Source: Pirellulaceae bacterium
GTDB taxonomy: Bacteria; Planctomycetota; Planctomycetia; Pirellulales; Pirellulaceae
DNA: 64,000 nucleotides
Direction: 5' to 3'
Assembly (NCBI GenBank): GCA_026004775.1
Contig: BPJU01000008.1
Span: 62,001-126,000, forward strand
The notes beneath the pieces were generated by a model. It had not been told where the DNA came from and ran no database searches. It saw nothing but the letters and a program-made list of their open reading frames with translations. Shown in pieces: positions 53,065 through 62,560 of the stretch; positions within the stretch are counted from its first letter, which is position 1, and every line of letters begins with the position of its first letter. The translations under genes were made by a program, and so were the position numbers.

Positions 53065-54891
53065 ATGAAGGTGACATGCCCCGTTTGTGGAACGGTTAAC
53101 GATCTGGACGTGCTGGAAGACGATCTAACCACCTGTAGGCAGTGTGGTTTCGAGATGTCGACGCTGCTGGAGAGCCTGCGGGCCGGGCTGCCCACGGGCA
53201 GTTGGTCGGCTGAGCTGTCGCTCTTCGACCCAACTGCCGCGGAGGAGACGCGGGCAGCGATCGCCCCCGCTCAGCAATATGTCGGGCATTTTCGATTGGA
53301 ACGTCTTCTGGGAGAGGGCAGTTCGGCGGAAGTGTATCAGGCTTGGGATGAACAGTTGCAGCGTCCGGTCGCTGTGAAGCTGCCTCGACAAAAGTGGTCA
53401 AGCGGCGACGCGCTTGGCGCTCACTTCTGCCAAGAAGCCCGGGCGGCGGCGCGGTTACGTCACCCGGGGATCGTCCAGGTCTATGAGGTGGTGGAATTGG
53501 ATGATGGTGGCTTAGCCGTTGTGATGGAGTACGTCGGCGGCCAGACGCTTCGTGACAAGCTTCACGAGGGCAAAGTCGACCCGCAGCAGGCGGCCCGCTG
53601 GATGCTCCAGGTCTGCCGTGCTTTGCACTATGCCCACAAACGCGGGTTTGTGCACCGCGATCTGAAGCCCGCCAACATCGCCATCGACAGCGATGGCGAA
53701 GCGCGGATTTTGGATTTTGGCCTGGCCATGCACGAAAGCCAGGCACAATCCCACAGCGGCGAAGTGGCCGGTACCTGGCCGTATATGGCGCCGGAGCAGG
53801 TTCGTGGGGAAACCGAGAAACTGGACGGCCGCTGCGATATTTGGGCGGTAGGGGTGATTCTGTATGAATTGCTCACCGGCCGCCGGCCGTTCCTGGAGCA
53901 GGGAGCGAAGCTGCGCGAAGCGATCCTGGAGCGGCCACCGCGTCCGCTCCGGCAGCTGGACGAATCGATTCCGCGACCGTTGGAAGCGATCTGCCTGCGA
54001 TGTCTGGAAAAAGATGTCACGAAACGCTACAGCTCGGCATACGATGTGGCGGAAGATTTGAAGGCTTTCTTGCGTCGAGGGAAATTGGCGTCTCGACGAG
54101 GGCGTTCCGGGTGGCTCATCGGTTTGGCGGTCGTGATATTGCTTGCCGGCGGCGCCTGGTCGCTGGGCCTGGCATTGCCAGGTCGGCAGCGCGAACTTGA
54201 TAACATTCCCCCCTGGCAGAAGGTGTGGACCCCGGCTAGCCCCATTCGCGACTTTTCGTCCAGCATCAGAGGAAAATGGTATTCGGTGTTGGACAGGCCA
54301 CCGATCAGGCTCTTCGGGTCCGACGTGCCCTTTCAGTCTTGGGACTATCATCAGCCCACGGAAACGGTGACACTTTCGGGAGACGGTGGACTGGATTTGG
54401 TGGCTGGCGTGGTGAATCAACCAAATTTCTCCGTCAGCGTCCGCACTGTGATTGGCTCCCCCCAGACAACCGCAGGGATCCTTTTCGGATTCCAACCCGC
54501 GGATGACCCTCGTCATTGGATCTGCCAGGAACTACAGGTAGCCCGTGTCGAAGATCGTTTCATACTGATGCGCACCTTCAATTGGGGAGAAGTCGTCAGT
54601 TGGCCCAATTCGAATATCACAGACTATATTCGAAAGATCACACGACATAGCAGATATGTTCCCATACCCGACCCTCATAAGGACGAGCATCTGTTAGAAA
54701 TAAAAGTAGAAAGCAACCATTTGGTCGGCGTGTGGTGGGATAGGCAAAAAATTGAACGATTATCGGACGAATATGAAGCGGCCGATGCTGAGCAGTGGAA
54801 ACATTACAGTACCAACTGTCAAGGGCTGTTTGGTTTCCATCTGGATACGGGTTTAGCGAGGTTCACTGATTTGAGGATTCGCGTTGACTAG
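53065..54891 (+). CDS. Zinc-ribbon Ser/Thr protein kinase, intact paralogue
   Basis: A 608-residue membrane-anchored kinase. Zinc ribbon at residues 4-30 (CPVCGTVNDLDV ... CRQCGFEM), then a kinase domain with LGEGSSAEVYQAW, VAVKLP, HRDLKPANIAID, DFGLAMHES and MAPEQVRGE. One transmembrane helix (LIGLAVVILLAGGAWSLGLAL) precedes an extracytoplasmic domain of about 240 residues (ETVTLSGDGGLDLVAGVVNQ; GFHLDTGLARFTDLRI) that resembles LamG/DUF1080 modules. GGGAGG lies upstream of the ATG. The catalytic core is almost identical in DNA to that of the broken paralogue. It probably phosphorylates cytoplasmic targets in response to an external ligand; target unknown. Confidence 0.92.
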   Translation: MKVTCPVCGTVNDLDVLEDDLTTCRQCGFEMSTLLESLRAGLPTGSWSAELSLFDPTAAEETRAAIAPAQQYVGHFRLERLLGEGSSAEVYQAWDEQLQRPVAVKLPRQKWSSGDALGAHFCQEARAAARLRHPGIVQVYEVVELDDGGLAVVMEYVGGQTLRDKLHEGKVDPQQAARWMLQVCRALHYAHKRGFVHRDLKPANIAIDSDGEARILDFGLAMHESQAQSHSGEVAGTWPYMAPEQVRGETEKLDGRCDIWAVGVILYELLTGRRPFLEQGAKLREAILERPPRPLRQLDESIPRPLEAICLRCLEKDVTKRYSSAYDVAEDLKAFLRRGKLASRRGRSGWLIGLAVVILLAGGAWSLGLALPGRQRELDNIPPWQKVWTPASPIRDFSSSIRGKWYSVLDRPPIRLFGSDVPFQSWDYHQPTETVTLSGDGGLDLVAGVVNQPNFSVSVRTVIGSPQTTAGILFGFQPADDPRHWICQELQVARVEDRFILMRTFNWGEVVSWPNSNITDYIRKITRHSRYVPIPDPHKDEHLLEIKVESNHLVGVWWDRQKIERLSDEYEAADAEQWKHYSTNCQGLFGFHLDTGLARFTDLRIRVD

Positions 54892-55028
54892 AATGCCCTA
54901 TCCCTGTGCAGGCCGGACGGGAGACGCGAACAAGGCGGCACGGACTTGCAATAGGCTGTCACGAGCGCACAGTTTGTGCCCCGCGGTGCAGTGATATGTC
55001 AGAATTGCAGTGGAGCAAGGAGTTTGTA

Positions 55029-55409
55029 ATGGGTGTGGTGTTCCAGAAACCGGACGATCCCCAACAGGTTACCGTGTGGGGCGGACGGAACGTCGTGCCG
55101 GTGCGCGTACAGGACCAAGGGGAGACAATTGAGGGCCAATTGACTTATGCCTATGCGGTTCATGCCCGTGTTTATCCGTCAAACAGTGGTGTCACTCCGG
55201 GGGACGAGCCGCCCGATGACGCCGTGCCACTGGATAAAGTTGATCCGGCGAATCACGTCTGGGAGAGGGTGGACGTGTACGAGCCCGATTGTTCGTCGGG
55301 TGGCACAGCCAACGTGGCGTATGTTTGGGCCAAGTATCAAAAACCGGGCAACCCGCCCGTTTTTGTGACCAAGCGACACGAAAAGCCATTTGACGGCACG
55401 TGTCAGTGA
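55029..55409 (+). CDS. Small conserved partner protein of the kinase
   Basis: A 126-residue soluble protein that I do not recognise. The start at 55029 is favoured by AAGGAG six bases upstream; ATG at 54996 is the alternative. The C-terminal motif VAYVWAKYQKPGNPPVFVTK is repeated in the remnant after the first kinase, so the gene travels with these kinases and may encode a substrate or modulator (inference). No signal peptide or membrane helix is visible. It follows the kinase by 137 bases on the same strand. Confidence 0.7.
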   Translation: MGVVFQKPDDPQQVTVWGGRNVVPVRVQDQGETIEGQLTYAYAVHARVYPSNSGVTPGDEPPDDAVPLDKVDPANHVWERVDVYEPDCSSGGTANVAYVWAKYQKPGNPPVFVTKRHEKPFDGTCQ

Positions 55410-55432
55410 GGGACCCTCGTTTCCTTTGTCTT

Positions 55433-55900
55433 TTATTGCGATTCTCTCTTCGAAGCAGGCTCGAAGCGCAAGGCGGCCGAATTGATACAATAGCGCAAAC
55501 CCGTAGGCGGAGGCCCATCGGGAAACACGTGGCCCAGGTGAGCATCGCAACCAGCACAGAGGACTTCGGTGCGGACCATCCACCAGCTTCGATCTTCCTG
55601 CGTGGCGATGTGCTCGGGCGCGATCGGGGCAAAGAAGCTCGGCCAGCCTGTGCCCGAATCAAATTTGGTACCGCTGTCAAACAGCGGCAACCCGCAACAG
55701 GCGCAACAGTAAACGCCCGGCTCGTGATGATCCCAGTATGCGCCGCTAAAAGCAGGTTCCGTACCCTTGCACCGCGTGATGCGGAATTGCTCCGGCGTCA
55801 GTATCCGCCGCCATTCCTCCTCGGTCCGCACCACTCTGGGCACCCGCCGTTCCGGCCGACTTTCCGAACTCACCACGCTTCTCCTTCTACCTATCACCAT
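55433..55900 (-). CDS. msrB: Peptide-methionine (R)-S-oxide reductase
   Basis: Repairs oxidised methionine (R-sulfoxide) in proteins. 155 residues with both zinc-binding CxxC pairs (CACCGLPLF and [12 protein letters not shown]), the substrate-site [11 protein letters not shown] and the catalytic cysteine in [11 protein letters not shown]. The N-terminal ~25 residues are poorly conserved, so an internal start is possible. It converges on the kinase partner gene with 23 bases between them. Confidence 0.95.
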   Translation of the reverse strand: MVIGRRRSVVSSESRPERRVPRVVRTEEEWRRILTPEQFRITRCKGTEPAFSGAYWDHHEPGVYCCACCGLPLFDSGTKFDSGTGWPSFFAPIAPEHIATQEDRSWWMVRTEVLCAGCDAHLGHVFPDGPPPTGLRYCINSAALRFEPASKRESQ

Positions 55901-56107
55901 GCTATTATGCTCCCTGGCAGGCGCAGTGGCTGCAAGTGCCGAAGGTGTAATCGCGGGAATGGCTTGATGCTTTGGGGAAGAACCCTAGGTACACGTATCA
56001 CCACACGGCACTGACTTTGCCCCAAAACATTGGGGCACCAGTATTCAGCCGCTTGCCGGACGGCCTGGCAAGCGAGGGCACGTTCAGTCAACCCGGAAAA
56101 CTGTGGT

Positions 56108-56836
56108 ATGACAATTACATACACCGACATCGCCAAAATGATCGATCATTCGCTGCTGGCCCCGAACCTGACCGAGCGGCAGCTCGAGGCCGGTTGTCGT
56201 CTGGCCGCCATGTACGACGTGGCGACGGTGTGTATCATGCCGTATTTCGTGGAGCGTTGTGCGAAACTGCTGTCCGGTTCCGGAGTACTGCCCACCACGA
56301 CCATCGGTTTTCCCCACGGCGCTCACCGTACCGCCCTCAAACAGGCCGAATCGCTCCGAGCCCTGGATGACGGCGCCAAAGAGCTGGATATGGTCGTCAA
56401 TATCTCCAAGGTCTTGAGTGGCGATTGGCAGTACGTGGAGCGCGAAATCGCAGCCGTTTTGGAAACCGTTCGGGCCGCCGGAGCCAGGTTGAAGGTTATT
56501 TTTGAGAATTGCTATCTGGAGGAAACTCACAAAATCCAATTGTGCAAAATCTGTGGCGAACTCGGCGTAGATTGGGTCAAGACGTCGACCGGATTTGGTC
56601 CATCCGGTGCAACGCCGGACGATGTTCGATTGATGCGCGAACATTCTCCGGAGCATGTGCAAGTGAAGGCTGCCGGAGGCATTCGAGATCTGGATAGCGT
56701 GATGGTCTACCGGCAGTTGGGGGCGACGCGCATCGGTGCCAGCCGTACCGCGGACATCCTCGACGAACTGCGATCCCGGCTGGGATTGGAACCGCTCGGT
56801 GGCTCTGCGTCCGACACGAAGACGGCAGCGCGATAG
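56108..56836 (+). CDS. deoC: Deoxyribose-phosphate aldolase
   Basis: Cleaves 2-deoxyribose 5-phosphate to glyceraldehyde 3-phosphate and acetaldehyde in deoxynucleoside catabolism. 242 residues, class I aldolase fold. The Schiff-base lysine is Lys158 in DWVKTSTGF, the proton-relay lysine is Lys187 in VKAAGGIRDL, and Asp94 lies in KELDMVVNI. I start at MTITYTDIAKMIDHSLL (56108), the normal family N-terminus; an in-frame ATG at 56030 would add an unrelated extension. Single gene with no other deoxynucleoside genes nearby. Confidence 0.95.
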   Translation: MTITYTDIAKMIDHSLLAPNLTERQLEAGCRLAAMYDVATVCIMPYFVERCAKLLSGSGVLPTTTIGFPHGAHRTALKQAESLRALDDGAKELDMVVNISKVLSGDWQYVEREIAAVLETVRAAGARLKVIFENCYLEETHKIQLCKICGELGVDWVKTSTGFGPSGATPDDVRLMREHSPEHVQVKAAGGIRDLDSVMVYRQLGATRIGASRTADILDELRSRLGLEPLGGSASDTKTAAR

Positions 56837-56896
56837 CCGAGCACGCCATGTGCCAGCGGGTGGACGTCGTTCCGGTCTTGAATCGCAACCAATTCG

Positions 56897-57907
56897 CTAC
56901 CGGTTCCCCGGGATCAGTGGGAGCGACCGCTCCAGCCATTCGGCAAGCTGTTTGTCGGGGCGCGGTACCAATTGCTCATTCCACTCGAGCGTGACTTCTG
57001 CTCGATGTCGATCGGCAGACCAGCGGAAAAGATAGGCTGCCATAGCGGCCTCGACTTCACCCCGCACGTCTTCCAGACGGCGTGTTCCCGGCTCTTCTTC
57101 CAGGCATTGGATCAGATGGACACCGATGCGGGTGATTATCGGTTCGCTTACTTTGCCCAATTCCAAATCGAAAGCCGCGCGGCTGAACGATTCCGGCATC
57201 GGCTGGTGTCGTTCAATCCACCCCAAGTTTCCGCCCGATGCGCCGGTCGGAGACTGGGAATACCGGGCGGCCGCGTCAGCAAAACGGATTTTGCCTGCCA
57301 GGATCTCCTCCCGCACCCGACGCGCCTCGGCCAGGTACTTCTCAACTTCCTCGGGTGAATCGACTTTCCACACGATGTGGGCCACCTTGCGGCGAGTGCC
57401 ATCGAAATGGCGGCGGTGGCGTTCGAAAAACCTTTGTGCATTTTCGTCGGTCAAAAACCGGTCCAGATACCGGCGCCAACTGAGCGACCAGAGCAGTTCG
57501 TCACGCAGTTGATCCGCCGTCAACGAGAGTTGCTTCAGATAGTCCGACAAGGTTCGGCCGCGCGCTTGGAGTTCTGCTTCCAATCCCCGCATCGCCTGAT
57601 CGACATCGGCCGGCGTAGCAGCAGCCGAATGGCTCCCCAGGTACTCCAACACAATCCAACGGTCGACCAATTGAGCCAGCAGCAAGCTGCGGACCTGGCT
57701 GTCCCAGGCTTGAGGCCACGGGCGGCGCGAGCGCAGATCGGCCACCGCCTGCTCCAATCGGCTCAGGCGGATTGCTCGACCGTTCACCGAGGCCACGATC
57801 GGATCATCTCCGGGCGGCTCCTCACCGCTCAAAGCCCGGATGTAAAGCCCCAGTGCCGCCCCGGCAGCTAAAAGAGAGCAAAATAGTAATCGGCTGCGGC
57901 ATGTCAT
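56897..57907 (-). CDS. Exported parvulin-type peptidyl-prolyl isomerase
   Basis: A SurA/PpiC-like periplasmic folding catalyst. 336 residues: signal peptide (MTCRSRLLFCSLLAAGAALG), an N-terminal SurA-like helical region (residues 35-150), and one parvulin domain (KVAHIVWKVDSPEEVEKYLAEA ... FADAAARYSQSPTGASGGNLGWI ... PIITRIGVHLIQCLEE). The start codon overlaps the stop of the upstream gene as ATGA (57904-57907), so the two are translationally coupled and may work on the same exported proteins. Confidence 0.9.
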   Translation of the reverse strand: MTCRSRLLFCSLLAAGAALGLYIRALSGEEPPGDDPIVASVNGRAIRLSRLEQAVADLRSRRPWPQAWDSQVRSLLLAQLVDRWIVLEYLGSHSAAATPADVDQAMRGLEAELQARGRTLSDYLKQLSLTADQLRDELLWSLSWRRYLDRFLTDENAQRFFERHRRHFDGTRRKVAHIVWKVDSPEEVEKYLAEARRVREEILAGKIRFADAAARYSQSPTGASGGNLGWIERHQPMPESFSRAAFDLELGKVSEPIITRIGVHLIQCLEEEPGTRRLEDVRGEVEAAMAAYLFRWSADRHRAEVTLEWNEQLVPRPDKQLAEWLERSLPLIPGNR

Positions 57908-59268
57908 GGAAGGGGTAGATCTTTTATTTCAAACGTGACCGGATGTTTCACTAAAAGTACCGGGGTTTCATACACGAATTTACAGCCATCTAATCCTTCC
58001 GGTCGATCAAAAAGATAAGCAACTCCTACCTCGTTTTCTGCCTGGCGAGTGGTTTCCATACCGATATGGTCGACACGCTTTGACTGTTTATCTATCAGGT
58101 ACGCCTGGTTCTGGAATACCCATCCGCGATGCGATTCGAGAGCCCCTGCGGCGTCGTCGAAACGCAACCGCAAGCGAACCTGATAGAGATCACCGCTACG
58201 TCGGACTTCGTCCAGCACCACGACAACCGTCGCCTTGCGTTGCACCACGTTGCGACTGCGAAACCAATCGCCTTCAAACACGAAGGAGTCGCGTTGGGAT
58301 GGAAGCAGGACGTTAACTGCTCCGGCCAGCCTCTGGATCCTCCGCCGGTCGTTTTCCGGCAGGCGCAGCGGCAATTCAAATTCCACACCGGTCATACCCG
58401 ACTGGACGGGGATTTCCGGAGCACCGCGCGTCTCCGGATCTACCAGCGACTCTCCCATTTCGTCCGTAGCCTCCAACTGATCCAGCAGATAACTGACAGC
58501 CAACGGGGTGAGGCGAGGTTCCCAGGCGAAACTTATCTGGACGCGTAGATTGTTCAGGTTGCTACGCAGGTCCCGCACGCCGACAATCCGCACCGCCCTT
58601 ATCCGAAACGGCCCTTGATAATCGGTATAGGACGGTGAGGAGGTCCAATTCGGCGGGCTGCCTTGCAATACGAGAATATGAGGCCGGCCGGATAGGTGGT
58701 CGATTTGCAGACGGCCGACTTCCAGCAAGTGATCAACGGCCTTCCAGAACTCCACGTCTTTCCACGACACGTCACAACGCTGCGAAGCCGCCGGCGAAGG
58801 CACGTCCGAAATCGCGTTCCCGGTTTGCTCACTGATCGTTTGGAAAAGCTCCTGTAGCGTGGCTTGGCCTTCATACGAGACAGTGGAAGCCTGGAGGGAC
58901 TGACGAGCGGTCTGCACTTGCAGTACCTGTCGGATGCGCAGCAGCCGCTGGCGCATTTCGGCAGGCATACGCCGGTCCGGCGACGGCAAAAGCGATAGGA
59001 CTCGGGGGCCCAACTCCAACAACTGCTGCTCGGCTTCCTCCCTCCGGGCAAGTTCCGGGTGGTCCAAGTCCAGCACCAGTTGTCGGACACGAGTGAGAAA
59101 GTCACCCTCCTCCTGCTGCGCCATGCTGGGCGAAGGTCGAGCCAGTACCACCAGGAGCATGGCTGACCCGAAGACAGATACAACCGCCGCCCAAGCGCTC
59201 AACCCATTGCCGGTTACACTGATTGCAGCCGTTTTTTTCCTCAAGTCCGGGCGTTCACCCATCCACAT
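57904..59268 (-). CDS. Exported planctomycete protein of unknown function
   Basis: A 454-residue exported protein. The N-terminus has a signal-anchor or signal peptide (VVSVFGSAMLLVVLARPSPSMAQQ). A helical segment follows (residues 55-120, HPELARREEAEQQLLELGP, HEAT-like), then beta-rich sequence with no signature I know. GGGGAG lies 7 bases before the ATG. It overlaps the PPIase gene by four bases, so they form an operon in which this gene comes first. Possibly an envelope protein whose folding needs the PPIase; that link is inference. Confidence 0.7.
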   Translation of the reverse strand: MWMGERPDLRKKTAAISVTGNGLSAWAAVVSVFGSAMLLVVLARPSPSMAQQEEGDFLTRVRQLVLDLDHPELARREEAEQQLLELGPRVLSLLPSPDRRMPAEMRQRLLRIRQVLQVQTARQSLQASTVSYEGQATLQELFQTISEQTGNAISDVPSPAASQRCDVSWKDVEFWKAVDHLLEVGRLQIDHLSGRPHILVLQGSPPNWTSSPSYTDYQGPFRIRAVRIVGVRDLRSNLNNLRVQISFAWEPRLTPLAVSYLLDQLEATDEMGESLVDPETRGAPEIPVQSGMTGVEFELPLRLPENDRRRIQRLAGAVNVLLPSQRDSFVFEGDWFRSRNVVQRKATVVVVLDEVRRSGDLYQVRLRLRFDDAAGALESHRGWVFQNQAYLIDKQSKRVDHIGMETTRQAENEVGVAYLFDRPEGLDGCKFVYETPVLLVKHPVTFEIKDLPLP

Positions 59269-59674
59269 CGACTCGCTCCCCGAAAAAATCCCGACGGCAT
59301 CACCCCTGCCAATTGCCGGTAACGCTCTAAAAGATTCTCCCCATCCAAAGGGATTTGCTGCGCGACGTCCTCACCCAGCAGCGGCCTACATTCCCAGGAG
59401 ACCACTGTCACTTGCCGGGTGAAGCTCGCATCGAAAGTGCCGCCGCCATGATCGCACTTTTCCCTACGAACGGCCCCGTGTCAGGTCCTGCCGGCGTGCC
59501 CACGCCGGGTAGCTCACCCACCAGCACGGCCTCCACACACTAAGCTTTCTCGGGATGCCGACCGGCACGTCGATACTGACTCGCCCCTATTTCATGGTAA
59601 CGTGCCGAGCAGTCGGTGAAAACTTTTGGCTGAACCAGGCGGGCCACCGCCGGCCACGAAGCAACCGATCGAAC
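59269..59674. other. Divergent intergenic region
   Basis: About 400 bases between two divergent genes, presumably holding both promoters. I see no clear promoter pair, operator or RNA gene. Confidence 0.4.
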
Positions 59675-60751
59675 ATGTTCCGCGGGAAACTTCTGGGAAT
59701 AGCCGCTGCCATACTGGTTCTGTGGGGTGTTGCGCTCGAAAGCCGCGCCGAGCAGTGGACGTTCGAGTTACAACTGGGCGAGCAGCGACTGGTGGGCCTA
59801 CCGGTCGGCTGGTCTTCTCAGCAAATAGCCCTGCTGGGACGAGACGGACGCTATTGGTCGATCGATCCCAGACGAATTACGGGCTACCGAAAACTGGCAG
59901 AAACGTTTCAACCGTACGCTCCCGCGGAAATGCGGTCACGGCTGCGAGCCGAATTTGGGCCGGCATTCGACGTCACCACGACGACGCATTATCTGGTGGT
60001 ACATCCGGTGGGGGACTCGCAAGGATGGGCTGAGCGTTTCGAAAGGTTCTACCGGCAGTTTGTGTCGTATTTCCGCATCCGCGGCTGGCAAGCCCAGGAA
60101 CCGCAGTTCCCGCTGGTGGCCGTAATCTTTCCCGACCAGACGAGCTACCTCAACTACACGCGCCGTTCAGGGCTGCAACTGCCTCCGGAAGTCATCGGCT
60201 ACTACGCGCTGGATACGAATCGCGTATTGATGTTCGACATGACCGATCTTCGCGCCGATGGGCCCTCGGCCAATCTACAAACCGTGTTTCATGAAGCTGC
60301 TCACCAAATCGCTTTCAATACGGGAATCCACAACCGTCTTTCCCCACCCCCGAGATGGGTTGTCGAAGGATTGGGAATGTTGTTCGAATCTCCGGCGCTG
60401 TGGGACCCGGCGGTACCGTCGACACTGAGCAGCCGAGTCAACCGCTATCGACTGGAACGGATGCGGCGGTACCTGGTGCGTCGTCCAGCCGGCGCCTTGG
60501 CGGAGTTCCTCAACTCGGACCGGCTCTTCAAAACCGACCCGGACGCAGCGTATGCCGAGGCCTGGGCGTTGTCGTTCTTTTTGGCGGAGACCCGCCCGCG
60601 GCAGTACGTGGACTTCTTGCGGCGAGTCGCCGGTGACCGCCCGTCGGGCACCCCTGACGCGGCTTGCTTGACCGAATTCTTGGAGAGTTTTGGTCCGAAC
60701 CTGCCGCTGCTGGAAGCTCATTACCTGCGGTTTTTAAACTCACTCCAGTAA
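59675..60751 (+). CDS. Exported DUF1570 metallopeptidase-like protein
   Basis: A 358-residue exported protein. The signal peptide (MFRGKLLGIAAAILVLWGVALESRA) is followed by an N-terminal SLA1/SHD1-like region (WTFELQLGEQRLVG ... RDGRYWSIDPRRI) and a DUF1570 domain. The zinc-binding HEAAH lies in TVFHEAAHQIAFNTG, with a downstream glutamate in RWVVEGLGMLFES, the HExxH...E gluzincin pattern. I chose ATG 59675 because it begins the signal peptide; the longer frame from 59555 has no such N-terminus. Probable periplasmic protease, substrate unknown. Confidence 0.85.
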   Translation: MFRGKLLGIAAAILVLWGVALESRAEQWTFELQLGEQRLVGLPVGWSSQQIALLGRDGRYWSIDPRRITGYRKLAETFQPYAPAEMRSRLRAEFGPAFDVTTTTHYLVVHPVGDSQGWAERFERFYRQFVSYFRIRGWQAQEPQFPLVAVIFPDQTSYLNYTRRSGLQLPPEVIGYYALDTNRVLMFDMTDLRADGPSANLQTVFHEAAHQIAFNTGIHNRLSPPPRWVVEGLGMLFESPALWDPAVPSTLSSRVNRYRLERMRRYLVRRPAGALAEFLNSDRLFKTDPDAAYAEAWALSFFLAETRPRQYVDFLRRVAGDRPSGTPDAACLTEFLESFGPNLPLLEAHYLRFLNSLQ

Positions 60752-60863
60752 CCGGCCGGGCGTTACCGGTCGATCGTCTCGGCACAAGCACTGCCCCGCT
60801 ATCGCGGCCACCAGCGCCCAACGACCGCGCTCGCTCAACAGTCTCCCCACCCAAAGCCATAAA

Positions 60864-60926
60864 GCCTATCCGAAAACCGATTCGTACACTGTGCATAACC
60901 GGACGAACGGCGGTTTTCGGATAGGC
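60864..60926. terminator. Large bidirectional stem-loop between convergent genes
   Basis: A perfect 16-bp stem (GCCTATCCGAAAACCG / CGGTTTTCGGATAGGC) with a 31-base loop lies between the DUF1570 gene and queD, which converge. The A- and T-rich parts of the stem could serve termination from either side. Confidence 0.65.
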
Positions 60927-60928
60927 AG

Positions 60929-61369
60929 TTAGGATTCGTCGGCTCGGGCTTCGCAACACGTTTCATCCGTCTCCCAGACCACAACCCGAGTCGCCTTCAA
61001 CCCTGTGCCTGCCAGCAACTTCGGGCAGACCTCTTCCAACAAATAGCGGGCCATATTCTCCGCCGTCGGGTTGTACGGGAGCACAAAATATTTGGTCGGA
61101 GAAACCATCCGGATGGCTGCCAAACCGTTCTCGTCTTCGGCGCTCAAGAGAAAACCGTGATCCCAATGCTCGTCCAGCCAACCCTTGAACAACTGTTTCA
61201 GTTGGGCAAAGTCGATCAGACGGCCTACCGGGTCCGTTAATTCGCCCGATATGTAAAAATCGGCCTTGTAGTTGTGGCCGTGGAAAAACTCGCACTTCCC
61301 CCCGTGCCGCAACAGCCGGTGCCCGGCACAAAAGTCAATCCGTCGCATTATCGTCAGCTTGCCAGCCAC
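60929..61369 (-). CDS. queD: 6-carboxy-tetrahydropterin synthase-type protein
   Basis: QueD family, converting dihydroneopterin triphosphate to 6-carboxytetrahydropterin in queuosine synthesis. 146 residues. Zinc ligands are His17 (CAGHRL), His30 and His32 (FFHGHNY). The catalytic cysteine is Cys26 in GGKCEFFHGH, and the substrate-binding glutamate lies in the late WETDETC segment. The start is GTG at 61369 with AGGAGGT upstream. PTPS-like paralogues exist, so queuosine rather than folate or biopterin is the likely but not proven pathway. Confidence 0.9.
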   Translation of the reverse strand: MAGKLTIMRRIDFCAGHRLLRHGGKCEFFHGHNYKADFYISGELTDPVGRLIDFAQLKQLFKGWLDEHWDHGFLLSAEDENGLAAIRMVSPTKYFVLPYNPTAENMARYLLEEVCPKLLAGTGLKATRVVVWETDETCCEARADES

Positions 61370-61573
61370 AGACGGTTAGCACCTCCTATTGGTCATCTTG
61401 TCCTGCATCCGGATTTCCGGCAACTCCCCTTGCCTCCTCTATCCACCTGCTCAGCCGTTGCTTTACAAAGAATGTAGTCGAACCCCAGGTTCCGCACCTG
61501 CACCTCATTGTAAGGCCGAACCCAACGGTGGTCCCACGGTCGGCCAGCGAGTTGAAGTAGGTATCGGGAACGC

Positions 61574-62488
61574 ATGCATAAACGACCAGTTGCCGAACCA
61601 AGACGCAAGGTGGGCGGGATTGGCTTCGCCGCATTCCATATACCCCTTGCGGTGCGGTTCCGGATCCCGGCATTTGTGATGGCCTGCTCGATAGGCTTGG
61701 CGGACGTCTCTGGTCATGAGCTGCCGGAAGACACTGTCGAGCGGGCCATTCAGACCACCGTGTACCCGGATCATATCGACATCGTTTACGACTTTGGGTT
61801 GAACCCCAAAACAGTCGTCCGGCTGTGGCAAGAGGCGGGGTATAAGCCATTGGAGGACGAACTCCAGCAAGCCGAGCAGTTCCTGGCGTGGCAGGCTCCT
61901 CAGATTGCTCGGGACTTGGCCGTTTTTCTTGAAGGGCACAAGCTCAAGCCCGACCGCCTGAGCTGGGAAGTTACTTACCAACACCATCTTCAATTTCGGT
62001 GTCTCTTGACGTACCGACATGAGTCGCATCGGGCCGTCCGGCTGGAGGTGCGCGACGAGGGGTTTGCAGCTTGGCCCGGCTTTTTCCGAGTTGCCGTGCG
62101 CGGACGTCCTCCGGAGTTGGTGCGGAACACCAGCGCCCCACCTTTGATCGTGCGGGCCGAACGCGTGCCGGTGCAGTACCTCGGCCCGCATGACAGTACG
62201 TTGCCGCAGTTGTCCGCTACCGTGGTACCTGCTGGCCAGACAGCATCCGGCGATGGGTTGGCCGTTGCAGACGCAACCAGTCCGACCGGCCCGCGGTGGA
62301 AGGACCGCGAAGAAGCCAGTCCGCCGTCTGGGCCGCCCAATGTCCCTCCGAGCGCCGGCCACGGGCCACCATCCACATTCCGCCAGCAAGCGTCAACAGA
62401 TCCGGCGTTGTTGGCTGCCGGCGGTATTGCGTTGCTGGTAGTAAGCGGCTTGACAGCCTGGCTGGTCTTCAAACCCAACCGAAGGTAA
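61574..62488 (+). CDS. Exported protein with a C-terminal membrane anchor
   Basis: 304 residues. An N-terminal hydrophobic stretch (IPLAVRFRIPAFVMACSIGLADVSG) looks like a signal peptide with a long n-region; the true start may be internal. The following HELPEDTVERAIQTTVYPDHIDIVYDFGLN resembles the extracytoplasmic start of HupE/UreJ-like or DUF-type surface domains. A Pro/Ser/Gly-rich linker (residues 235-275) leads to a single C-terminal helix (LLAAGGIALLVVSGLTAWLVF) and a basic tail (KPNRR). Function unknown. Confidence 0.65.
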   Translation: MHKRPVAEPRRKVGGIGFAAFHIPLAVRFRIPAFVMACSIGLADVSGHELPEDTVERAIQTTVYPDHIDIVYDFGLNPKTVVRLWQEAGYKPLEDELQQAEQFLAWQAPQIARDLAVFLEGHKLKPDRLSWEVTYQHHLQFRCLLTYRHESHRAVRLEVRDEGFAAWPGFFRVAVRGRPPELVRNTSAPPLIVRAERVPVQYLGPHDSTLPQLSATVVPAGQTASGDGLAVADATSPTGPRWKDREEASPPSGPPNVPPSAGHGPPSTFRQQASTDPALLAAGGIALLVVSGLTAWLVFKPNRR

Positions 62489-62498
62489 CCAATAACGA

Positions 62499-62524
62499 CG
62501 GGCACAGATCCATGGCTCTGTGCC
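62499..62524. terminator. Stem-loop between convergent genes
   Basis: A perfect 9-bp stem (GGGCACAGA / TCTGTGCCC) with an 8-base loop lies 11 bases after the membrane-protein gene and 37 bases before the end of the PQQ-propeller gene. There is no T-tract, so it may act bidirectionally or only stabilise 3' ends. Confidence 0.55.
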
Positions 62525-62560
62525 CATCTTGATCCAAGCAAATGGGGAACGAATCCATTC

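Noticed and set aside
53512-54516. A 334-codon minus-strand frame opposite the second kinase
   Set aside because: Antisense shadow of the kinase domain; the same shadow occurs opposite the paralogue.
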